From Pieris napi (lineage: Eukaryota; Arthropoda; Insecta; Lepidoptera; Pieridae), in assembly GCF_905475465.1 (NCBI RefSeq), contig NC_062256.1, forward strand, positions 1,311,662 through 1,375,661: a stretch of 64,000 bases of DNA, written 5' to 3'. Every line of letters begins with the position of its first letter. Position 1 is the first letter of the stretch. Under the pieces are notes generated by a model. The model had not been told where the DNA came from. It was given only the letters and a program-made list of their open reading frames with translations, and searched no databases. Made by a program: the position numbers and the translations under genes. Below are positions 48,801 to 59,169 of the stretch, in pieces.

Positions 48801-49520
48801 TACGCACTCGTGAGCCCTCTGGCATTGAGAGTGTCCATGGGCGGCGGTTTCACTTAACATCAGGTGAGCCTCCTGCCCTTCTATAATATAAAAAATAAAA
48901 AAGTGCGTCCGTACAAAGTACACATGTCAGAAGTGAAACTTCTTTGGTAAACTAATTTTTAAGTCTTGTTCTTATTTATACAAATCTAAAAATTTCCGAG
49001 ACTAAAAGGGAGGAAAAAGGAAGATATGTTAGGAATTTAATTGTCATTAAAATACTAAAAGTGTCGAAAATTAATATAAATAATAAATTTAATTTTTAAA
49101 ATTTATGTCTTCAATAAAAACACGTGGCATTTTAATTCACAATTCGTCATTTGAGATTTCAATAAATTATTTTGCATAAAATATAAAATACTAATATTTC
49201 ATAAATTATTCTCTTTATGAAATTTTAATATTAAAAATAGAATTTCTTTAAGGTATTTCACATTCTCACTCTCGACAAAAACGTTGCGCATCTTCGTGAC
49301 GTTCCGTAAAAATTGTACCCTCATGCGCCTAAAGAAATTTCACTTCAAAAGACTTACTTCGTATAAATAATCAAATCTTACACTAGTTTTAGCAGGCAAA
49401 GAGTCGCATTCCGGTCTGGGGGGCAAAGGCCGGCGCGCGTAGTACTCGTGCGACCGAACGGGCGTCTCACGTGTAGTCGACGCACGCTTTTCATACTCGT
49501 ATTGGAACATTGCCTGTAAT
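36888..49520 (-). CDS. Type II single-pass membrane protein, eight exons, 522 residues, family unknown
   Basis: Exons, minus strand: 49392-49520, 46488-46622, 44548-45195, 43083-43201, 41881-42003, 39301-39543, 37572-37664 and 36888-36966. Phases agree and the sum is 1569 nt. Residues 1-47 are Arg/Lys-rich (MFQYEYEKRASTT start). Residues 48-70 (VWIIAGASCFAV onwards) are one strong transmembrane segment. The 450 residues after it hold all six N-X-S/T sequons (NDS, NVT, NYT, NST, NDS, NST) and conserved-looking C/W patches (LDCVWLLYCKNL). The positive-inside rule gives cytoplasmic N-terminus and extracellular C-terminus. I recognise no domain. The first exon has an acceptor at 49524, only three bases before the Met, so there is an upstream exon, either UTR or more coding sequence. 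Confidence 0.75.
37143..37526 (+). mobile_element. Helitron-like element
   Basis: Starts TCTATAGTTTTCCC and ends GGCCGGTCTGCTAG followed by T. The first 150 bp match 27540-27665. Located in the last intron of the membrane gene, antisense to it. Confidence 0.6.
37890..38600 (+). pseudogene. RTE-like LINE ORF fragment and 3' UTR
   Basis: Frames read YSCEAWTLTEKKKLLVEERK, then RKILGPTRTGH and VHRLGWLVHL, followed after shifts by GRISFRRPKDNLG. This is the C-terminal arrangement of RTE reverse transcriptase. The 3' UTR runs to about 38600. Antisense inside the membrane-gene intron. Confidence 0.7.
40085..40335. repeat. Direct duplication of about 70 bp, period about 180 bp
   Basis: TGCCAGCGTTAAAGGTAC, then CACTGCCAC, then CAAACTTTTTAAATTTGTTT, occurs at about 40090-40150 and again at about 40270-40325, close to the left end of the foldback element. 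Confidence 0.7.
40427..41860. mobile_element. 1.43-kb foldback element: giant inverted repeat with TA target duplication
   Basis: Left arm 40427 to about 41090 and right arm about 41213 to 41860 are inverted copies along their whole lengths. Both include the GGGGGGG tract before the TTTACCC segment and the GACGTCA core. The loop is about 120 bp. Termini are GACCAGTGC / GCACTGGTC, flanked by TA on both sides. The arms differ by scattered substitutions and small indels, so it is not a cloning or assembly mirror. It lies in the membrane-gene intron, 16 nt beyond the 5' splice site of exon 41881-42003. Confidence 0.85.
42205..42455 (-). repeat. SINE, GTTGGCCTAGTGGC family
   Basis: Reversed copy containing the CGGTGAAGGAAAA and AGTGTTGGCTTAGTGG blocks. 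Membrane-gene intron. Confidence 0.75.
42558..43064. mobile_element. MITE, TACTCTGA family, copy 2
   Basis: Inverted ends TACTCTGATTTTTAATTCCG, extending to GTAGAATTCTGACA, flanked by TA duplications. Same family as 2997-3404. It begins 14 nt beyond the donor of the membrane-gene exon 43083-43201. Confidence 0.85.
43229..43345 (+). mobile_element. Fragment with mariner-type terminus
   Basis: TACAGGGTGGCCAAAAAGTC is a typical mariner-group end. No opposite end was found before the Helitron at 43366. Membrane-gene intron. Confidence 0.4.
43366..43590 (-). mobile_element. Non-autonomous Helitron
   Basis: The minus strand starts TCTACTATATAAAA and ends with hairpin GGCGAAACGGAGTTCGCC and CTAG followed by T. 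Membrane-gene intron. Confidence 0.75.
44034..44448 (-). mobile_element. Non-autonomous Helitron
   Basis: The minus strand starts TCTATATATATAAAA and ends CGCCAGGCCAGCTAG followed by T. Membrane-gene intron. Confidence 0.7.
45230..45410 (+). repeat. LINE 3' tail (AGAACTGGCA family)
   Basis: Shares GAGTGGCGGAGAGTT, GCCCTTGATTTGAGAACTGG and GTGTACATTGTG blocks with copies at 47998-48165, 54740-54930 and 61140-61300. Full copies end in a TTTGAC/TTTGAG-type repeat. It overlaps the membrane-gene intron just upstream of exon 44548-45195. Confidence 0.6.
45560..45690 (-). repeat. SINE fragment, GTTGGCCTAGTGGC family
   Basis: Contains the reversed GAAGGAAAACATCGTGAGGA block and the GGTTCGAAC box B remnant. 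Membrane-gene intron. Confidence 0.65.
46195..46456 (-). repeat. SINE, GTTGGCCTAGTGGC family, next to an exon
   Basis: Reversed copy ending AGTGTTGGCCTAGTGGCTTC at 46456, about 30 nt from the donor of the transmembrane exon (46488-46622). Confidence 0.75.
46890..46985 (-). repeat. 95-bp dispersed sequence shared with 63230-63315
   Basis: ATATTTTTCGTCTATCGGGC, AACCCACGCTTTTTCACAAT and CCATTTTCAGCCTAAATTAG recur at 63230-63315 in the opposite orientation, nearly identical. Family unknown. Confidence 0.7.
47050..47280 (+). repeat. GATACCGCCGCCC-family repeat
   Basis: Contains GGAGGCTCACCTGATGTTAA, CCGCCCATGGACACTCTCAA and GGTGCGCGGTAAAAACTGCC. In intron 1 of the membrane gene. Confidence 0.7.
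47998..48165 (+). repeat. LINE 3' tail (AGAACTGGCA family)
   Basis: Same blocks, ending in TTTTGAGTTTGAGTTTGAAT. Confidence 0.65.
48485..48660 (+). repeat. SINE, GTTGGCCTAGTGGC family, 5'-truncated
   Basis: Starts at GTCGCAGGTTCGATCCCC and continues with the CGGTGAAGGAAAACATCGTG block. Membrane-gene intron 1. Confidence 0.75.
48770..48890 (-). repeat. GATACCGCCGCCC-family repeat, reversed
   Basis: Reverse strand: CAGGAGGCTCACCTGATGTT, CGCCGCCCATGGACACTCTC. In intron 1 of the membrane gene. Confidence 0.7.
48931..49350 (-). repeat. GAAGTGAAACTTC element without minisatellite
   Basis: The reverse strand starts GAAGTGAAATTTCTTTAGGC and the far end reads GAAGTGAAACTTC again, so the ends are inverted. 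It lies in intron 1 of the membrane gene, 40 bp from the coding exon. Confidence 0.7.
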
Positions 49521-49681
49521 ATAAATTCCTAATTAAAAAAACAATAAAGCTTTATTAAGTGTTGGCCTAAGATGTCATCTCGCAACGACGCCAAGACTTC
49601 GTCAAGCACTGTCTTCGCCGTATTCTGGCTATCGTATGAACAACTTTGGGAGCGCTGTCGAGAAACCCCCATTAGCCAGCA

Positions 49682-49862
49682 GCCTTGCGATTCTGTAACT
49701 CACTTTTCGAACTCACACAGCGGTTTACGCAGCGACGGTCGCGCTCAAATCAGTCGTAAAGCAGTCATTTTATGATTTGGCATTCTGATCAGGTCCCTCC
49801 TTATAGTTTATTGTTTAAAACCGCTGTGTGAGTTCGAAAAGTAAGTTACAGAATCGCAAGGC
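49682..49862. mobile_element. 181-bp MITE with 45-bp inverted ends upstream of the membrane gene
   Basis: GCCTTGCGATTCTGTAACTC at the left and its inverted copy at the right match over 45 bp with one difference. It is 160 bp upstream of the first recognised coding exon of the membrane gene. Confidence 0.85.
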
Positions 49863-50177
49863 AGACCAAGCGACGCAAGTGGAAATCGATAAACCATACA
49901 CTCTAAGGAGATTCTATTAATTTTGATGACTACTTTAATCTAATATATAAAATTCTCGTGTCACAATGTTCGTTCCCATACTCCTCCGAAACGGCTCGAC
50001 CGATTCTTATGAAATTTTTTATGCATATTACTGAATATGCATAAAAAGTCTGAGAGTCGGCTACTATCTTTCAAAGCCCTAAATGTTTATTTTTTATTTG
50101 TTAGTTAATATCTTATAACTTGAACTCTGAACTGAGAAAAATTCTCAGAAAACCCTAAAAAGTTTTCATTCCAGAAA

Positions 50178-50563
50178 ACCGAACAGTCTCTGAGTATAGG
50201 ATAAGATTTAAGAGGGAGGGAAATGCTAGTTCCCCTATAATAGTTGAATTAAGCACTACCTTATTAAAAATGAAGTTTCTACAGGCCTGTAAAACATACA
50301 ACTTGAAGAACAAGGATAAATTACGAGCTAAACACCTAGGATTAAAATCACAAGGTCAAGAAAATATCCCTGTCTACGTAGCAGAACAGCTGACCGCCTC
50401 CAGGGCTCGGCTGTACTTCCTTGCTAGAGATCTAATGAGATCAAAATCTTATAAGTTTTGCTGGACTTCCTATGGCCGTGTCTACGTCAGAAAATCTGAA
50501 AATTCACCCATTATCACTATAAATAATGAAGCAATCGTCCAAAAACTACTAGGAGAGCAATGA
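50178..50563 (+). pseudogene. LINE ORF1 C-terminal part, 5'-truncated
   Basis: Reads in frame from EYRIRFKREG through SSPIIVELST to a stop at 50563. It contains FLARDLMRSKSYKFCWTSYG, the conserved end of ORF1 proteins of CR1/Jockey-group LINEs (nucleic-acid binding). The 5' part of ORF1 is missing. Confidence 0.65.
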
Positions 50564-50939
50564 CTAGACTTAATTCTTGAACCTTGTTATCTCTCTCTGT
50601 CTTTGCTTGCTCGGCCCATTTTATATTTTTGTTTTACCATATTATGTTATTTCATACTAGTTTTACATATTGCCCCAATAACACCCAAACCACATCTTTT
50701 TAACTACATAGTAAAATATCTTATGTTATTCTTTTATCAAATTTTGTTCCCGATTGTACACACATTACTCATTACTACTACCAAGACACATAAATACTTT
50801 ATTAACAAAGGCTTGGATTCGGCCCTACACTACTACACACACACCTTCTCCAAACATATTCACACATTATCAGTACGCGATACTTTCATAATAAGTAGAC
50901 TATTTAACACACTTCATAACCAACAAGCTAATAAAATGA

Positions 50940-53913
50940 ATGGTTTATTTAAAATTCCATCCACTTATGGATAACGTAATCTCATTGATAACAGAAATTG
51001 ACAATAGTGAGGTGGCTAATTCTAGCTTATGTGATGTTCATGACATATGTAACCAATCCCCTAAATTTCATAAAAATGATTTAAAAATAATTTCTCAGAA
51101 TATTGTGTCGGTATACAGCAAGTTAGATGATTTCCAACTCACCCTTGCCCAGCTTAATTTTGAAGCAGATTTGATAATTTTAACTGAATGTAGAATAGAT
51201 AGTGATAAACCAATACCCCAAATGGAGAACTACACTTCTTATTCGACTACAAACCATATAAACCAATGTGATGGTGTTGTTATCTATGTTTCTAGAAAAC
51301 ACAGTGTCAATGTCAAAGAAATTATTCTAACACATGCATCCTGCCTCCAAATTTTATTTTGTGGAGTTACCGTGCTAGGAATATACCGGTCCCCTTCACA
51401 TACTAATTCCGAGCCCTTCACGGACTCATTAGACCGACATTTAACATCTTTGAAAAATTGTATTAATTTAATTATAACCGGGGATATTAACATTAACCTG
51501 ATTGACAGAAATGATGCTCCGCAGCAGGAGCGTAATAACCGGCTTTACTATTTAAACATGCTGGCTATGCACGGCTTGCTACCTGGCCATGTACTACCTA
51601 CACGGTATGGTAATTGTCTGGATCACTTTATGCTGAGACTAGACAAAAATAAACATTCCGCAAATATAAATGTAATAAATACTTCTGTCACTGATCACTC
51701 CACCATATTCTTAAGACTCTCCAATATACCAAAGTCAGGTGCTTCCACTAAGACAAAAACATTCATTGATTACGATAAGGCGATAGCTACTCTAAGAGAT
51801 AGCACATTGGTGGCTGACTTAACTTCATTAAACAACCCCAACATGATTATAGAGCTCTTACTAAGTAAAATAAGACAAACCTTAGATTTACATACAGTCA
51901 CTAAGATCATTACATGCAAATATCGTGTAGTTAAGCCATGGATGACTTTGGGCATTCTACGATGTGTCAGAAATAGGAATAACATGCAGAAAAAGCTAAA
52001 ATTAGACCCTGATAATGAAATTTTAAAAATAACTTACCGTAGATATCGAAATTATTGTAATAAATTAATCAGAAACCTAAAAAGAAATTATAATAAACAG
52101 CAACTAATTCTAAATAAAAACAACTCAAAAAAATTATGGCAAACTGTCAACAATATTACAAATCGGAATAAAAATAAAAGCGACAATTACGAACTGCTCC
52201 ACTGTAAAGAAACAGCACAAGAGTCTATAGATCATTGTAATCAATATTTTACCCAAGTTGGCAAATCACTAGCAGAAGGTATCCTTGCACAACAACCCGC
52301 ATACAATTGTTCTGACAAAACTACTTCGAATTATCCTCACTTAACTTCATTTGTATTAAGAGATACTGACAATGATGAGGTTCTTAATGTCCTGATGGGG
52401 TTAAAATCAAATAGTGCTCCAGGCTGGGATGGCATTCCTACCCAATTCTTAAAGCTAACTGCTGATATAATTGTCCCTATTATTGTTCATTTGATCAATC
52501 TATGCTTTGCTCAAGGTGTCTTTCCAGATGCACTGAAAATCGCTGTAGTTACCCCAGTGTACAAAGGAGATGATAAAACGGATATAAGCAATTACAGGCC
52601 TATTTCTGTTTTACCACCTATTGCCAAAATACTGGAGAAAATAATTAATAAACGTTTAATGAACTACCTTAATACATTTAATATCCTCTCCCCAAGTCAA
52701 TATGGCTTTAGACGGGATTTATCGACAGAAGATGCCGTGTTGGATCTCACATCGCTTATTACTAATGCTGTGGATAAAAACAAAAAATGTGCTGCAGTGT
52801 TTTTGGATATGAAAAAGGCATTTGACTCAGTATCAATTACAGACCTTATCGACAAGTTGGAGAAAATAGGCATAAGAGGAATTCCCTTGAAATTATTCAA
52901 AGACTATTTATGCAATCGAAAACAGAGTGTAAAAATAGGAAAACACCAAAGTGAACAATGTGAAATCACCTTCGGAGTTCCGCAAGGAAGTGTATTGGGG
53001 CCCACTCTATTCCTTGTATATATTAATAATTTATGTAACATGGATATAGAAGAGGGAACAATGTTCACTTATGCTGACGACACTGCTGTCGTTTTTGTAG
53101 CTGACACCTGGGAGGCTGTTAAAAATAATTCCCAAAAGGGCCTTGCAAGAATAGCTAAGTGGCTCAGCGATAACCTTTTGACCCTCAATACCTCTAAAAC
53201 TAACTATGTATGCTTCTCCAATTATAACTCCTCTCAACCACCTCAACATTCAAATACATACTTGTGGCTCACCTCATTCTATAATATGCTCATGCGATTT
53301 TATTAAGCGGCAAAACTGCGTAAGATACCTGGGTACTATGGTAGACCAACGCCTATCATGGCGCGATCATATAGAGCTAGTTATGGCTAGAGTAAGAAAA
53401 CTCATATGGTTATTTAAAAATCTAAGACACGTAGCTGACTCGGCCCTCCTAAAACAAATTTATACTGCTCTTGCGCAGTCAATATTAATATACTGCATTC
53501 CGGCCTGGGGTGGTGCCATTAAAACAAAATTCCTGGAACTGGAGAGAGCACAAAGGTCACTACTCAAAGTTATCCATTTTAAGCCATACAGATTCCCTAC
53601 GGAAATGTTATATGCGGTTAGCGATCTTCTGTCAGTACGTAAGTTGTATGTACTGCAAACTACTCTTAGAACCCATCGACATATTGGATATGATCCTAGT
53701 ATTTTGAACAGACGTAGAAGGCATAATGTGGCACCTTTACCAACTTTTAAAACTAAATATGCTCATAGACAGTACTGCTACCAGTCTGCTAACTTATATA
53801 ATAAATTAAACAAGGAATTAAATCTATATAATATGAATAAATATAAATGTAAAATAACTATAAATTGTTGGTTAAAAACTCAAACCTATGAAGAAGTTGA
53901 ATCTATTATCTAA
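50940..53913 (+). pseudogene. LINE ORF2 (endonuclease and reverse transcriptase), CR1/Jockey group, one frameshift
   Basis: Two overlapping frames, 50940-53306 and 53206-53913, together make a nearly complete ORF2 of about 980 residues. An apurinic-type endonuclease comes first: ISQNIVSVY, LTECRID, ITGDININL, TDHSTIF. The reverse transcriptase follows, with SAPGWDGIP, NYRPISVLP, QYGFRRDLST, FLDMKKAFDS, GVPQGSVLGP and the catalytic YADD at about 53069-53080, then NCVRYLGTMVD. The frame change is near 53240-53265, just after NTSKTNYVCF, and disables the copy. The 3' end has CA-rich DNA and an ATTTTTTC-type tail near 54270-54320. Close to intact, hence a fairly recent insertion. Confidence 0.85.
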
Positions 53914-54739
53914 GAATTACTATTCTAAAGTCTACTTTTATCTTACACTCTAAAAGAACACACACACTCAAACATATGATACAGACATATACACACATAC
54001 CTCATACACACTCACTCACACACACTTACACTCTCACACATCAACATACACTTAACTGAATACAACGAACACCCCTCAATTTATCACTCATACACGATGC
54101 ATCTTTTAACTTGTATAAATATTGTTTTGTTTTTGTAATATTATTCCCTTTTGTCTAAACTTACATACCTAATTAAGTGTACCTAGGAAGAGCGGATACT
54201 CCAAACACAAGTATATTATACATACTTAAATGGAGGCTCCAGCCACATGTTGTTATCATTGTAAGTGATTGAATAAATATTTTTTTCATTTTTTTTCATT
54301 TTCATTTTTTCATTTTTCATAGGAAAATGTTCCATGTTGGTATGTACTAAAAAGGTAGGCTAAGTAAAATCACATTAAGGAGAAACGTAGTTCCCGGGGG
54401 CAGCTAGTAAATAAATAAACTTTAGTGTTTCACAAAATTAGGGAAAAAGTTTCGATTTTGGGATCCCAATCGCTTTGGATACCTTTTTGGGTACCAATCG
54501 GGTCTATGGCTATTATATCCATATTTATCGTCCTCGATTTCTTTCTAGAACAAACTACATGAGACCGTCATGAACCATTTGTTTAAAGATATCTCCACGC
54601 TCCACATACTATGTTTTCTTCCGGATATTATGTTACTATAGATTTTCCTATATCTTCAGTCAATTAACTATTAATTACTTAAGATGTCATGTGGAACATG
54701 GTGTAATGGTTGCAGCTCCTTACAAACATTGTGTAAACC

Positions 54740-54930
54740 AAAAAACTTGGCGATTAAAAAGAGTGTCGGAGAGTTTATTGCCAGTTCTTGTCCGTTCTGC
54801 GCCCTTGATTTGAGATCTGGCAGTAAATGTAAAATTAGAAGCATTTAGCATTTAATATGTACTTTTTTATTGACGTTCATAAGTGTACATTGTGTTACCT
54901 AAATGAATTAATGATTTTGACTTTGACTTT
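54740..54930 (+). repeat. LINE 3' tail (AGAACTGGCA family)
   Basis: Same blocks, ending in GATTTTGACTTTGACTTTAC. A second, more decayed stretch of related sequence follows at about 55065-55205. Confidence 0.65.
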
Positions 54931-55723
54931 ACGAGGGCTTTAGAGCCATCGTGGTCGGCTAGTCTGCCAAAATTTACCGAAATAAATCCGTTAAAGTGAG
55001 CAAATTTAAAGTAAGTTATGCTTTTTAGAGTTTATTGTCAGTAATAATGATATTTTAATAGACTTAGATTAACCAATAAAGCTTTTTATAAATTTGACGA
55101 TTATTTAAATGATCCTAATCCTTGGGATTGATTTGCGTCAGTCATCTTTTGTGTTGACGTTCATAACTGTACATGTCTACTTATTTAATTAGAGTTATTT
55201 TGAGTTTAAAACTTTCCATTCTTCACAAATATATACATATAATTTATATATATATATATATATATTATCAGGATAAAAAACATACACAAATATACGCCAG
55301 ACTAAGTTTACATTGAATAATGAAAAACTTTAGGGGTTATCTATTAATAGAACACATTAAACTATTATCTGTCCCAAAATATGGCGCCAAAGAAATGACA
55401 TTTGACATGCGTGGTACTGTAAGGGCTGTGCCAATTGAGAGATGATGTTGACACGTGAGAGGTATGGGAGTATCCACAAATAACTACTACTACTACTACG
55501 ACTAGTTAGTCCGTTACGTAATTAAAAGCGTATTTTTTTAAAATAAATATCTGGTTGTTCTATGAAACATTTGTATTGATTTGTGAAAATTTAACTAAAC
55601 CATAGTTAAAATAACTAACTTTTTGTAAGTGTTAGACAATTATTGAAGATATAAAAGATAACCATTTCAAAATTATGAATATATATTATGTGGCTAATAA
55701 ATAGTAAACATTTTTATGTCATA

Positions 55724-55950
55724 CTAGCTGTACCCCGCCACGCTGCGCAGTGGCACATTTTGATTGAGTGGTTGAGAAATGAGAAACAAAACGAAGAACA
55801 CAACTTATATAAAAGTTTAATTTTGCAAAAAAAAAAATAGATACAAACAATTCTTGATGCGGATTATATATCGTGCTAAAATTTCAGCTCGATCAGTGCA
55901 GAACTTTTCGAGTTTTTGAAGCGTACACAAACCAACTTAACATTTATAAT
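55724..55950 (-). mobile_element. Helitron-like 3' part
   Basis: CTAG at 55724-55727 is preceded, on the minus strand, by CCACTGCGCAGCGTGGCGGG, which can form a hairpin. The 5' end is not resolved. Confidence 0.45.
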
Positions 55951-56643
55951 AATTAATTTAATAATTATAATTTTTAACGCTTATTTAATTATAAAAAAGT
56001 AAGAATTTAATTATTCAGTGATTAACATTTTAAATATACATATATAAAATGATGACTTGTGATTACCTAATATTTATATTTTTTTGTTTGTTATTAGTTG
56101 TCATTATTAATATTAGATTAATTATCATTTGTTTTATAAGTTTCGCACTCTTGGACTTCTTAACAAATCTATTTTTTGAAAGAATAACGATAACGCCGCC
56201 TGCTGCACCATATAGTTGATTATATTTTTTAATTCTTCTATTTGTAATAATTTAACGTAAATTAATAATTTAAAAACAAACTATAATCTTGGTTTGACAT
56301 AATAATATTTTGTCTCAAATATAATTGATTAAATAATTATGTGACAGCCCTGAAATCCAACAAGGATCTTACGCTTTAACCCTAAAGTTAGATAATGCAT
56401 TATCAAATTTCTATTAGTTCGAATGAGATAAAAAAAAATTGTTTGTTAAAGGTAGCATTAAAAATACTTTATTTATGAGGATTTTTTTTAAATCACTTTA
56501 TCACAAAAAAGAGTGCGACTTTACATGAATAACAATCTAGCCTATACAATAATTATGGCTAATAAGTAATATTATGTTAACTTAATTTTCTACAATACTA
56601 ATAAATAGTTTAAACTAAGGTAATGTTCATCAACAGTCTTATA

Positions 56644-56986
56644 CGGGTTGCAGACCAAGAGCTAAGCTAAGTTAGTTTAGCTTAGCTCGCATAGCTGAAC
56701 CAGTTTTCCATACTTGTGTGCAGACCGCAAACTATGCGAACTAAGCTATGTGAGCTAACTAAAATATGCGAAGCTAATTTAGTTGTGTATGCCGATGCGC
56801 AGCTACACGAGTTAAGCTAAGCCCCTCCCGCTACCCCGCACACCATTTGCACATCCTTCGCCACACTGACTGAGCTTTGGCTTAGCTGTTGGTGTGCACG
56901 TTATTTATTTCTAGCTTAGCTTAGCCTAGCTTGCTTGGCATAGCTTAGTTTAGCCTTGGCATAGCTTAGTTTTCGGTCTGCAACCG
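56644..56986. mobile_element. MITE built from AGCTAAGCTA motifs
   Basis: Ends are CGGGTTGCAGACC and, reversed, CCGGTTGCAGACCG. The interior is dominated by AGCTTAGC/GCTAAGCT 8- to 10-mers in both orientations. No coding capacity. Confidence 0.75.
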
Positions 56987-57098
56987 GCTTTAGTGTTCTA
57001 TAATGATTAGACATTATGTTCGTGTGTCCGAGATACCGCACTTGCACTTATATTCTCTACACTAGGTTTTTTTAACATTAAAGTTCTTATTAGGCGTT

Positions 57099-57260
57099 TT
57101 ATTCCTGTTGTATCAATAAGTTAATTGCCTCAGCATTCACATGGCTATGTATCCTGTTTAAGTGAGCTAAGGCAAACCGTTTCGCCGTATTTAGGGCTGT
57201 ATCCTCATTAAGATCCTTGTGGATACTTTTATTTTTAATATACCATGGTGCATTGGCAAC
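57099..57260 (-). pseudogene. Jockey-like LINE ORF2 C-terminal fragment
   Basis: The minus strand reads VANAPWYIKNKSIHKDLN, then ALAHLNRIHSHVNAEAINLL and a stop. This is the extreme C-terminal signature of Jockey-clade ORF2. It is 5'-truncated and abuts the DD41D transposon. Confidence 0.7.
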
Positions 57261-57410
57261 CTTGTTCTGGTAGCATTAAACATACTTTATTATGAGGAAA
57301 TAAATTACAAAATGTATAAAATGTCTTATCTTTAATATTTAGAATGAAAGTCCTAAACTGACATAAGTAATTTAAATTTTTATTGTATTACAAAGAGAAA
57401 AGTTTAGCAA

Positions 57411-58464
57411 TTATGAATGAAAAATGATATCTGGCAAATGTCCACCACGACCACGCTGACACGACACTTTTTGGCAAAATGGAGGGTCTATTTCGTTAAT
57501 GACATCACGGATTTTGAGTTTTAAGGCTGCAATCGATTCGATTGGCTCCGTATAGACTCTGTCTTTAACATAGCCCCACAAAAAATAATCCAGTGGTGTT
57601 AAATCACACGATCTGGCTGGCCACTTAACAGCTGAATTTCGCGAAATTATGCGCTCGGGAAATTTGGTTTGCAATAAATTGATCGTTTCATTGGCTGTGT
57701 GACATGTGGCACCGTCCTGTTGAAACCACATTTCAGTGATATCCATGTCATCAATAATAGGCCAAAATTTAGTGGTTAACATCTCGCGATACCGTGATCC
57801 ATTGTCTGTTACCGCATTTCCAGCCTCATCTTCGAAAAAAAACGGCCCAATCACGCCTCCAGACCACATAGTGCACCACACAGTAACACGTTGAGTATGC
57901 AAAGCCTTCTCAATAATTGCTTTAGGATTTTCAGAAGCCCAAATGCGACAATTTTGCTTGTTGACGTACCCTGACAAATGAAAATGGGCTTCGTCTGAAA
58001 AAATGATTTTTTCAGAAAAACCAGCAGGTTGTTCCTGAATGAACTGAGCGAATCTGCGGCGATTTGAATGGTCGATCAGCTTTAATTCCTGCACCAGTTG
58101 AATCTTGTAAGGCTTCAAAGCCAAATCCTTTCGAAAAATTCGCCATGTTGTGCTTTTGGATAACCCCAATTGTTGAGAACGTCGTGAAATTGACAAATTT
58201 TGATCTTCTTCAACACTGTGGCTCACGGCGGCGATGTTTTCTGTTGAACGACCCGGTCGAACACCGGTGTGTTGGTGTTGGCACATTTTGTACCGAGCCT
58301 GTCGACTCAAATTTCGCGACCAAATTCTTAACAGCGGTCTCAGAAGGACGATTATGCTGGCCGAAAATATCACGAATTTTACGAAATGTAACTTTAACAG
58401 AACCACCATTTTTATAGTGGATTTGAATTATTTTAATGCGATTTTCGAGCGAAATTGAATTCAT
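57411..58464 (-). pseudogene. Mariner-superfamily transposase, DD41D (rosa-like), one frameshift
   Basis: N-terminal part (start at 58464, MNSISLENRI) carries the helix-turn-helix region including SVKVTFRKIRD. Near 58265-58280 the frame changes, and the catalytic domain continues to 57411. Catalytic residues are the D of IIFSDEAHF, the D of WFQQDGATCH and the final D of DLTPLDYF. I count 41 residues between the second and third, so DD41D rather than the DD34D of classical mariner. Near the C-terminus, PPFCQKVSCQRG looks shortened relative to the family. The frameshift makes this copy non-functional. Terminal inverted repeats were not found, so the edges are open. Confidence 0.8.
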
Positions 58465-59169
58465 TGTAATAATTGCCAAAGCACCTGCTACGAATACCGC
58501 CAAAAACTAAATGTCAAAACTATCACGTTCTCGGTGTTGCCACAATTGAAAAACAAACTTCTTGTTGAAATACCCTTTACAAGTCATCAATCTGTGTTTC
58601 TGTGTCTGTGTGTTGTCTTGGGATTATAACAAGTTAATGTACCAATTATATGGGTATATTTGTGGTTTATTTTTCTAAATTATATTTTGAAACTTGTATT
58701 AGTTTGGGCCTAAAGGGACTCCTTTTAATAAAACATATATATACAAATTAATATTGTAGGTATACTATAATTATTATAAATAATTTTTATTATTACTTTG
58801 TACGTTAAGAAAATAATTCCCAACATATTACATGCTTTTGACCTGATTTTCTGCATAATTATTCTTTCCCATCTCCATTTAAGTTGTAGGGCGTGTAGCT
58901 GTACACTGTATTACATAATTATTATAAATACAGCATACAGCTAAATAACATTGGCTGATGAGTTCGGCGAAATGATCGTTTAATTCCAAGAAGCCACCAC
59001 TAAACACTGCTTATATTCTAATAATTAACTTTAATATAAGCGTTTAATCTTATTAACCTTGGCGTAAGATTACAAACAACTTTCACAATTTTTATCTTGA
59101 CGACATATTCAAGACTTTAATCTAGTACTTTCTATTGACCGTCTCTGTGACTCCATGTGTTATTAACGT

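Larger units (their letters stand above)
49939..54407 (+). mobile_element. Helitron interrupted by a CR1/Jockey-group LINE
   Basis: A Helitron 5' half (TCTAATATATAAAATTCTCG) runs to about 50110. A Helitron-like 3' end (GAAACGTAGTTCCCGGGGGC, then AGCTAG and T) is at 54380-54407. Between them lies the LINE at about 50150-54320. Confidence 0.55.

Noticed and set aside
50603..50974. Hydrophobic 123-codon frame between LINE ORF1 and ORF2
   Set aside because: No family motif; it lies in the spacer and overlaps the beginning of ORF2 in another frame.
57411..58464. Classification as DD34D mariner
   Set aside because: Direct counting gives 41 residues between the second and third catalytic Asp.
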